Source of the DNA: Malus domestica
Taxonomy: Eukaryota > Streptophyta > Magnoliopsida > Rosales > Rosaceae
Direction: 5' to 3'
Length of the DNA: 64,000 nucleotides
Assembly (NCBI RefSeq): GCF_042453785.1
Contig: NC_091670.1
Location: 1,612,001 to 1,676,000, forward strand
A program made the position numbers and the translations under genes. Under the pieces are notes generated by a model. That model was not told the DNA's origin, searched no databases, and worked only from the letters and a program-made list of their open reading frames with translations. Each line of letters opens with the position of its first letter. Position 1 is the stretch's first letter. Below, one piece after another: positions 55,725 through 64,000 of the stretch.

Positions 55725-58700
55725 TCAAGGCAAAGGCATCGGCGGTCTCCAATCAGAAAATTCTACCAAGTTTCTATTTACAACAGATCCATTGTGCAAC
55801 CAGAATGTTTCCGTCGACTGGTGAAACAGCCTCACTTTCCTCTGAAGCTCCCAAAGAATCCCATGCATTGCCGAACACGAAGCTGATTCTGAAGCATACG
55901 CCCATAAACATCGTACTTGTCTGCCCCGGCTTATCATCCCCTCTATATTTTTATCTGCAGGAGAGGAATAACGAAGAACCAAAACATTAAAAACAGAAAG
56001 AAGAAAGCTACGATATGCTGAAACAAAATTTAACCCGGTGTAAGATGTGATGGAGTGCTGCATTTGACCTGGTATTGACTCTAGGTACTGCAAAAGCTCG
56101 GGACCTATTAAAGTAGATGGCCATTTAATTGATATCTGGGTGTAGTCGACAACATTTTGGAAAGGCAGTTCCACTTGATCTGATAATAGCACAGGGACAC
56201 ACTCCTGCAGCAGCAAGAAAAGCATTAAATCTATGACCAAAAGACTTATATGTAAAAAGCACAGAGTGAGAGAGAGAGAGAGGGAGAGACCACAAAAAAA
56301 GCCTCGTAAAATCGAAGAGTCCATGATGACTCCCCACGTGGGGCAAGACAGAACTTGGCATTGCGCAGGTGTTCAAAGTAATCTATCCTTCCCAATTTTT
56401 CAGGGCCACTGAACTTCAACTCTGGACATTCCAACTGTTTATAATATCAACAGGCATATTTGAATATCTCTCCTTAATAACAGAGTAAAAGCTAAAGTAC
56501 TAATTTACCAATTAAAGATAATCATGTCCAATGATACAAATCAGGCATTTGAATCCAAAAACAAACACAAATTCCACCAAACCAAACAAAACAAATGCAT
56601 AAACTAAAGGAGAAGGTCTAGGTCTTTAACATAGCAAAAGTCTAGCGACACAATCACAGCTCAAAGCCAACGTCCAAAGTCAAATGTTCAGTTCAAAGAT
56701 TAAATTCCAAGGGTTTAAAGACCTGAAGGTTGGTGAAACACGAAGTTGGTACCTTTTTTGTGCCTTCACAATTTCTTCAAACCGCATAAAAACATTTCAA
56801 AGATTATACACAAGCTATTTGTATTTAGCGTTCACAAGTTCCAACTAGTTATGTGCTTATCAAGTAAATGCACCAAATGTGCCTTCATTTGCTTAGTTCC
56901 ACAAACTTTCTAAGTGGATAACCATTTAACAGAATCAACAAATATCTGGAGGGTAAGTAGAATCCTACAAATATTTAAACTTCATATTTGAAATGAACAC
57001 CGCATCAAAGCTGGAAGAACATCACATGCATAAAATTCCACAATTCATGTCATACAAGGAAATACACCTTATCTGGAAATTTCTTTGAAAGCTCTATCAA
57101 CTTAAGACGGCCAGCCTTTCCTTGTGCACGGCCTAAATAGTTTGCCAGATACTTCCTCTTTGATATGGGCAAAGGGTGGACCAAGGTGGGCCCGTTTGTA
57201 GTCATACCGTCCTCAACATTTCCGGGAATTATGATATCTTTCCATGTATTAAAGGCACTTGTATCTTTCTTATCAGTCCGATCACCCTGCACTAACATAT
57301 ATATTAACTATCTTTAATGCAATCAAACAAATTACAACTAGCATAGCAATGCCATTACCAAACTGCTTGAAATGTGGAAACAACAGATACCAAAGAAACT
57401 TGTACGTCCTATATATGTAACATGTTACATGTATGATCTATATATGAAAAACAAAGAAAAAAAGAGTGACAATGAGACATGTTGAACTTTATTTTCTTAA
57501 CGATAACTTATTTCAGGTGGAATCTTCTAATATAAGTCAAATATTGGATATGTAATACCACCGTATATTAAAGCCCTCTCAACTTATTCTAAGTTAAACA
57601 GTTCAACCATGCCCTCTTTTTCTCTGGACTTTCATTGGGAATAGCAACATAGATTGTGACGTTTCAAACACATCTAGCACTAAATTTAATTTTGTTTTGT
57701 GCAATAGAACCATTTATTCATACAAGGTAATGTTTAATATCAAATAGTGATAATACAAAAAGGCATGAGGTTTGACAATCAAGGGTTGATAACATCACCA
57801 CTGTGCCTCTGACATTTACAGATTCCTAATGTGGAAATTGAGGTCAACTTGATTGATACTAAATAGTTATGTCCTTAATGATAATTTTAGCCAATCAATA
57901 GCACTGCAAAATTTGTAGAATACCTTAAGCATAAAAGATAAGCTGGAATAGGGAAATACCTCAGGGGTAAGAATAATGGAACGATTTATAAATGTTGCCC
58001 AAGATCTAAATAAGTGAGCTCCAGCACCACTGCAGTTGAGAAAGCAAGAAAGTGAGCATCATTGACAGAACAACTTGACAAAGTTTGATATATTACTTTC
58101 AGAAGAACAAAATTTTCATAAGTAGTAACTTTTGACAAGTCCTTTGCATTGTTATGATAAACTTTAAACAATTTTCTCAAAATTAAATATAGGGAAATAT
58201 GATAAACTTATCACATTTTCCATGGAATATTCATGCAATTGAAAGTCCGAAATCTTCATTTCCATAAAAAATGACAACAAAAATATAATGTTCAAGATCT
58301 GATTTCTTCCTTCTATCCTAGGTCAGATAAAAGGATCTGCAGGATTTAAGCGTTTTACATCCCAAATCACACAAATAGGGCAATACCGGAACCACTCAGT
58401 TAATTCATTTTACTGACTGAGCTAAAGACCCATATTAGTTGTTTCTTATTAGCCTTCTTCCAACATGTGTGCTCAACATTATGTCCCAAATATTGCTCTG
58501 ATACATATACACAACAAAAAACAACTACTTGTCTGGTTATGCTCATCCCCCAAATAAAAGATTTAACGCTGGCACAAGGTATGATTTCAGGCCAAAACCA
58601 AAAGGAAAAATCATTAATGACCTTTAGGAAACAACTATACCTTGGAAATACGAAAATGTGGTCACGGCCACCAGATCGCCTGAAATCCGGCATTTGACTT

Positions 58701-59582
58701 AACACCTGCAAGGAAAATTTTGACGGATTGAGCATCACATAACAAAATTTAAGCTTATGCAAAGAGACAAGAAACGCGTAGGCTAAAAGTTTTCGAAGGT
58801 AACGAAAAAGAATTTACCTTCACATATGTCTGGTTAATCTCCTTATCATTAAGACCCCCCATCATCCGAACGCATTTAGTATATGTAGGCACAAAAAATA
58901 GGTCTGCTTCATCTTTCTTCCTTGTCCGGAATCTCGAATTTAGCAGTAGCCTGTGTATTTTAACCTACATTTCATAACCAACCACATTCAAGGCCACATA
59001 TCTGACCACATACTTGCAAAAAGAATTTCAAAAAAGTTCCTTTTTTCATCAATTAGCAAGTTTTTCAGTGAAAAGACACAAAATCCGTGACCAATAATTC
59101 TACAGAAATTAAATTCTCTTAGAAATTTAAGTTCATTAAACGACTAAAAAATTGAAGAAATTTTAATTTCAAGCAAAGCAAAAAACAGTGGGAAAAAAGG
59201 AAATTACTTGCGTGCCCCACTGGCCTTTCAAGCAAGCCTTGGGGTCGATGACACCATCGCGACCACGCATCAATGCCTTGAGGCCGTCGATCTCGCGGGC
59301 ATCGTAGACGTAGATCTTGAGGTCGAGTTGGGGGCCGTACCCTCGTTGGGGCCACAAGAGATCTCGGCCGCCGGTGACTTGGACGGAGCTCCGTGAATTG
59401 GGGAGGAGATCTACGGCGGGGAAGTGAGAGGCGCAGGGGCGGAAGGAGCGGTCTAAGAGACTGGTGAAGAAGAAGGTGGCGGCGACCAAGAGGAGGGCTC
59501 CGATCTGGTGCGTGCGGGTGCAGAGAGGCTGCTGGTGGTGCTGCGCGCTGAATGGTCGGGGTTTGTTGCTTACGCTTCCCAT
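55725..59582 (-). CDS. GT47 exostosin-family glycosyltransferase, eight exons, 461 aa
   Basis: A Golgi type II membrane enzyme that adds sugars to cell-wall polymers or glycoproteins; the substrate cannot be read from sequence. Coding exons (minus): 59208-59582, 58818-58964, 58641-58705, 57960-58029, 57068-57286, 56291-56434, 56069-56204 and 55725-55954. All introns are GT-AG, the sum is 1386 bases, and the frame is open to TGA. Residues 27-44 (IGALLLVAATFFFTSLLD) are the single membrane anchor. The exostosin domain runs from LKIYVYDAREIDG (about 88) through DEADLFFVPTYTKC, SGGRDHIFVFP, RNAKFCLAPRGESSWTLRF and ECVPVLLSD to about residue 400. The tail HQSTETFWLHNGS...WRPPMPLP is conserved in this subgroup. 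I recall the same C-terminal wording in ExAD-type GT47 proteins, but no EGF-like module is present here. It lies upstream of PPD4 on the same strand. Confidence 0.9.
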
Positions 59583-60299
59583 TTTCAGGGTGTGGAAACG
59601 AGTATCATCAGTGCTGGTCCTGCTGGATGGCAGTGAGGTTCTTCCGCTTCTGGGGAAGAAGGGAACGAGTTGAACTCTTCTGTCACAGTTTTATCTGTCC
59701 CTCCCTGTCCCTGTCCTATTTGGTTGACACCTGTACAAACTTTACAAAACCGCTTAACCCCGCGAGAAAACTTGCATAACACGATATTGTTATGCTTGTT
59801 AATCGCAATTCAAATTCAACTTTGATAACGACTTGCCAAATCTTAAATAGTATGGATGAAAAATGTATCAAATAATCAGTTTCGAAAAGACACAATCTTT
59901 GAGAGACCAAAAGGAGGGAAAGAGAGCGAGGTCGAAATCATGGGTTGGTTTCTTACATGTTTTGGTTCTTCCAAAGACAAAAAAACGCAGGAATAATCAG
60001 AGGGAGTTATCAGGAGAGCATGGTGGTGTGTGGAAGGGATTACAGGATTTGGTTGGACGGGGAAGGAGATCCTCTGTTCTTTTTTTCATTTTTTTCATTT
60101 TCAAATTTATTTAAAAGGTGGTGGTGGTTTGGGTTTGCAGGAATTTGGATGGTGGTGGTTTGGATTTGCAGGGATTTGGTTTTGCAGGGAGGGAGAAAGG
60201 GTGCAGGAATTTGGATTTGCAGGGAGGAAGGAAGGGTGCAAGGATTTGGATTTACGGGGAGAGAGGAACGGTCCAAGGAGGGAGGAAGGGTGCTGCTGA
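59583..60299. other. GT47 upstream region and minisatellite
   Basis: The first ~200 bases contain pyrimidine-rich leader-like text. At about 60110-60290 a 'ggatttgcagggagg' type unit is repeated about five times with spacing of 30-45 bases, producing chance ORFs on both strands. No gene is supported. Confidence 0.55.
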
Positions 60300-60308
60300 C
60301 TCCTAACC

Positions 60309-61830
60309 AAGGAAGAAAATATCGGTAATATCGGAAATATCGGTAGTCCGAAAACACGGAAATATCGATGGAAATATCGGGATAATATCGATATCGATAA
60401 AAATTACATGGAAACCACGGAAATTGTAAGAAAAACTTGGAAATTTTTATTGAAATTTTGCAGGATGTTTATTTAGTCAATTATCTATTAGTTTATCACA
60501 AAAAATTGGAAGGAAATGCATTGCATGATAGATTTAACATTATCAAGTTGATTATATAGCGAGCTGACAAACATTGTGAGTGTAGAAAATATGTAGTAAT
60601 TAATGAAAGAAGTCTAAACACACCATAATCATTTATATATAATGAATTAGTACAATATTTTACACTTTATACATTGCATTTTTTGTTCTTCTCTGACAGA
60701 ATTTGGTCTTCACGTGGAGAAGAAGATAAAGTAAGCATATTTTTTTGTTCTTCTCTGACAGAATATTTGGTTCTTCTGAGCAAAGTCACTTTCAATTCTT
60801 TCATACAAAACCGTGTGCCACACACACACATCCTCAAAGTTTTTTTCTTTTTCTCTCGGATAACACACACACACATAACCATACACACACACACACACAC
60901 ACACACAAAACCATGGTTTTATACAAAACCATGTGCCAAAACTCTCTCGGATAACACACACACACACATAACCATACACGCGAACACACACACACACAAA
61001 ACCATGGTTTTATACAAAACCATGGTTTTATACAAAACCATGGTTTTATACAAAACCATGTGTCAAACCGTGTGCCACAAACACACACACACACACACAC
61101 CCTCAATGTATTTTTTTCTTTCTCTCGGATAACACACACACACACGCACACACCCTCCATCTACAGAGATCAAAGATCTCTCTTCTCCCAAACACACACA
61201 CACACACAGAGATCGGAGATCTCTCTTCTCCATTCTCCGATCTCTCTTCTCCCTTCTCCGATCTCTCTTCTCCCAAACACCCACATACAAAGAGAGATCT
61301 CCGATCTCTCTTCTCCCAAACACACACACACACACAGAGATCTCTCGATCTCTCTTCTCCCTTCGCCGTTGATCGTGGCTCTGGCGAAGTCGGAGTTGGC
61401 TCAGTCGTCTTTGGCGGTGCGCCGTTGAGCAAGGATCACGTTCAGTCATCTGGTTCGTCTTCGTCTTCGTCAGGTGAGATTCCATTGAAACCCTAAACCC
61501 TAAACCGACTTCACATATGTTGAATCGTTTATGCATGCGTGAAATCTGAAGTTTATATGTGAAATTGATGTTAAAATTCGTGCTTTTGCAAGGTTTTTGG
61601 GACGAAATCGGCCCGGGAATAGGCACACCGTCTCCGGCGTTCTTCTTCGACGTCGCCTCGGAGTCCGATTGCACCAAACTCAAAAAAATTTCGCCGATAT
61701 TTCCAAAATATCGCGATAATATTGCGATATTTGGCCGAAAACCATTCGGATACCACTTAGAATATCCATCACCCGAAAAACCGATAATATCGGCGATATT
61801 TCGCCGATATTATCGGCATTTTCTTCCATG
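60309..61830. mobile_element. Mutator-like element, non-autonomous, with 9-bp target duplication
   Basis: The left end is AAGGAAGAAAATATCGG and the right end, reversed, CATGGAAGAAAATGCCGATA. CTCCTAACC is duplicated at 60300-60308 and 61831-61839, the 9-bp size typical of Mutator elements. Subterminal segments on both sides are dense in 'atatcg' palindromes (60309-60400 and 61690-61815). The interior has (AC)n arrays, an 18-bp palindromic tandem unit (CATGGTTTTATACAAAAC, about 60995-61060), repeated 'gatctctcttctcc' phrases and a two-unit telo-box at about 61493-61508. No transposase is encoded. Confidence 0.82.
60865..61160. repeat. (AC)n arrays and 18-bp palindromic tandem repeats
   Basis: Several AC runs (for example 60884-60906 and 61082-61100) are separated by phrases containing ACCATGGTTTTATACAAA. 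The latter unit is repeated head-to-tail about three times near 60998-61055. Open frames here are repeat translation. Confidence 0.85.
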
Positions 61831-61860
61831 CTCCTAACCTACACCACAACTGGGCTCGGC

Positions 61861-62366
61861 TAGGGATGAGCAAATAACTATTGGTTATGGGTAACCAGTA
61901 CCCACCTATTTAAGTTAAATGGTTACGGTATGGGTGACCATTTAGATAAATAAACGGTTATGGGTATAACTGTTTACCCGCGAAGTTTAAATGGGCGGTT
62001 ATGGGTTTAACCCCGGTTATAAACGAGTAACCGTTTATCTATTTATTTTATATATGTAAAATTAACACAAACCATGCTCTTTAGGGATGGAAAAAAATTA
62101 CCAAAAATTCCAAGCTTAACCGAAAAAATCCTGAAACCAAACCGAAAATTTCAATAGAGAGAAAATCAGCCAGCATCTTATTTTTCACATTTCATACCAT
62201 TGACGCGTCTAGATAGAAGCTACAAAATTGGTCATAAAGTCGTGTCATTGTTGATCATTGATCCAAAACCAACAAATAATTCAGCCAGCATCTTAGTGGT
62301 GTTGCTAGTTTTGCCAAGTTGAAACAGTTAAATATATATATATATATATATATATATTTAGACACA
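61861..62366. other. fragment of a hAT MITE plus unclassified sequence
   Basis: TAGGGATGAGCAAATAAC at 61861 followed by 'ggttatgggtaacc'-type phrases resembles the left end of the MITE at 26346-27164. No matching right end was found. A second hAT-like start (TTAGGGATGG) occurs near 62081, and a (TA)n run lies at 62332-62357. Confidence 0.5.
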
Positions 62367-62768
62367 CAAAGAGCTTAAGGGGAGAGATCCCTATTTTTTA
62401 AAAAAAATAGGGATTAGATGTGGGGCCCACTTCACATCAAATTTCAACGATCCAAACCGTCTATTTTGTTAGTCTCGATTCATAGATCATTATTGCAAAA
62501 ATTCAATTCAATCCGAAACCATTTGCCTATCTAATTATCACTATCAAATTTCATATTTTCTTATATAACAAAGTATTCGTTCATTTCCTTGAACCTAATT
62601 AGATGTCTTAAACATTTCCAATTTAGCTAATATTTTGCAAGGATGATCTATGAATCGAGACTAACAAAATAGACGGTTCGGATCGTTGAAATTAGATGTG
62701 AAGTGGGCCCCACACCTAATCCCCATTTTTTTCAAAAAATGGGGATCCCTCCCCTTAAGCTCTCTGTA
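62367..62768. mobile_element. fold-back element with ~125-bp terminal inverted repeats
   Basis: The left arm (gagcttaaggggagagatcc ... gattcatagatcat) and right arm pair over about 125 bases with roughly ten mismatches, leaving a ~150-base unpaired centre. The arms themselves contain a small hairpin (ATTTTTTAAAAAAAAT). TAGACACA occurs on both sides (62359-62366 and 62769-62776), an 8-bp duplication. No coding region. Confidence 0.8.
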
Positions 62769-62814
62769 TAGACACATATATGTATATGTGTGTATATATA
62801 TGTGTATATATATA

Positions 62815-64000
62815 CAGTGGCGAAGCTACGTGAGGGCGAGGAGTGGCATCCGCCCCTCCCCTCGACAGAAATCAAGCCTAGAAGCGGTGATTCCGCCCCT
62901 CTAGTCTCGTCAGAAGTGGTGAAATTCCATCTGGTTTTCTGGCGTTTTGGGTTTCCCTGCTCTGTCGCAGAACAGGCTGATTGCAACTTCTGGAGACTGA
63001 AAATGAATATCTGCATTTTGTAGCTTCTGGAGACTGGAAATGAAGTTCCAGTTCGGTTTGAACAAAGAAGAAGAGAAAGGAAGAAGAGAGAGACTTCTTT
63101 CTCTCCCATCCCACCCCACGTGAACTTTCAGAATTACAATTTGTTTTGTTTATTCTTTTTTAAATATTGGCCAATCAAGTTGCACCACCTAACCTGCTAT
63201 TGCTGTTTTATCGATAGTCGTTCTGTTGATGGCTCTGCAGTGGAACTGTGGAAGTTAAAACTGATGATCGTTTCGAAAATCAAGAGGATAGTATATTAGT
63301 GTGGGTACCGAAAGGAGACATAGAAGAAATTTTCACAAGAATAAAGAGATTAACATTTGTTTTATTTTTTAATTATTGTCCAATTAATTTGACCATTATT
63401 CTAATATTTTTTAAACCACTTATTTGACAATATTATTTAGCTTAAAATTCACTATAAATTTATACGAACTTCAAAAAATAATTTGTAAAATATTACGAAC
63501 TCGTAATTATTTGTTTTTTTTTCTTTCTCTTACCATCAAATTCAACAAAGTAATAAAGAAAATTTGTCATTATTTTTATATATTATATGTTTTATAATCA
63601 ATTTTTTTTGGATATTATAAGCTATATAATAAATAGACAATTATTTATATGGTATATAATAAATTTATTTAAATTTGCCTAGAATCTGACCTAAGTGTAA
63701 AGTCATGTCTATCGCCCGATTAGAGCTTAGCATCTTTTAAAACTTTGTTAATTATACAATTAAGTAATAGGACGATACAACAAGAAACGATGCTAAATCA
63801 TCCTTCAAATAATATTGTTGTTCAAACCCTCCTTCGACTATTTTGAGTATTCCAAGTCCTTTTTTGAATATTTCGGTTAGTGCAAATTCTTCTATGAATA
63901 TTACAGGTAGTTCAAATAATCTTCTTGCAAATCCTGAACTTAGACCTCGAATGAATGTTCACATTTTTTAGGGACCCTAAATTTTTTGAATTTCGCCCGT
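62815..64000. mobile_element. left part of a hAT-type element, running off the window
   Basis: It begins CAGTGGCGAAGCTACGTGAGG, the usual hAT 'CAGTGGCGRAGC' type of end, inverted relative to the terminus at 25159. The 3' part (63350-64000) matches 24560-25137, so the right terminus should lie a few dozen bases beyond 64000. The ORFs at 62686-63119 show no transposase motif, so it looks like a non-autonomous copy. Confidence 0.6.

Noticed and set aside
61493-61508. Interstitial telomere
   Set aside because: Only about two CCCTAAA units; better described as a telo-box in leader-like sequence.
60674-61683. ORFs rich in H/T or V/C
   Set aside because: Translations of (AC)n and 'gatctctcttctcc' repeats inside the Mutator-like element.

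Overview
This is a plant nuclear genomic window, most likely from a woody Rosaceae of the apple/pear tribe. The reasons are three intron-rich, plant-type genes with canonical GT-AG junctions, a Cassandra terminal-repeat retrotransposon in miniature (TRIM), and several high-copy repeats I recall from Malus/Pyrus. The species call is inference from memory of repeat families. There is no bacterial, organellar or CRISPR content.

Three genes look intact, all on the minus strand. (1) A clade-I SWEET sugar uniporter (SWEET1-like, 6 exons, 243 aa) lies at 19216-21256. (2) A PsbP-domain thylakoid-lumen protein (PPD4-like, 5 exons, 267 aa) lies at 53877-55188. (3) A GT47 exostosin-family glycosyltransferase (8 exons, 461 aa) lies at 55725-59582. 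PPD4 and the GT47 gene sit head-to-tail with 536 bp between them. Their exon/intron models were built by hand from splice sites and phase, and every model closes in frame. The three genes have unrelated roles (sugar transport, photosynthesis, cell-wall or glycoprotein glycosylation), and nothing suggests that they act together.

Broken gene pieces include duplicated exon fragments of a GPN-loop GTPase 2 (QQT1-like) at 11.7-12.6 kb, two exons of an LRR receptor kinase at 23.6-24.3 kb, and a decayed PPR gene at 52.6-53.4 kb.

The rest is mostly transposable elements, many of them nested. 1.8-4.0 kb: a TIR element interrupted by a palindromic TRIM cluster. 6.3-10.3 kb: an LTR and internal sequence carrying a broken opposite-strand ORF behind a higher-order tandem array. 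13.6-18.3 kb: MITEs and a snap-back Cassandra. 25.9-27.3 kb: a hAT MITE nested in another TIR element. 28.65-35.93 kb: a young, apparently coding-complete Ty1/copia element. 36.3-39.8 kb: two hAT deletion derivatives. 40.44-49.13 kb: a Ty3/gypsy element with near-identical 2375-bp LTRs but a ruined pol. 49.86-51.82 kb: a solo LTR with target-site duplication. 60.3-61.8 kb: a Mutator-like element with a 9-bp duplication. 62.4 kb to the window end: a fold-back element and the start of another hAT element.

The most unusual observations are about how elements inserted. The copia element is flanked by a ~460-bp direct duplication instead of the usual 5 bp, and its 3' LTR lacks its last 22 bp. Two separate TRIM insertions are palindromic, with the same LTR terminus at both outer ends, yet each sits between perfect 5-bp target-site duplications.
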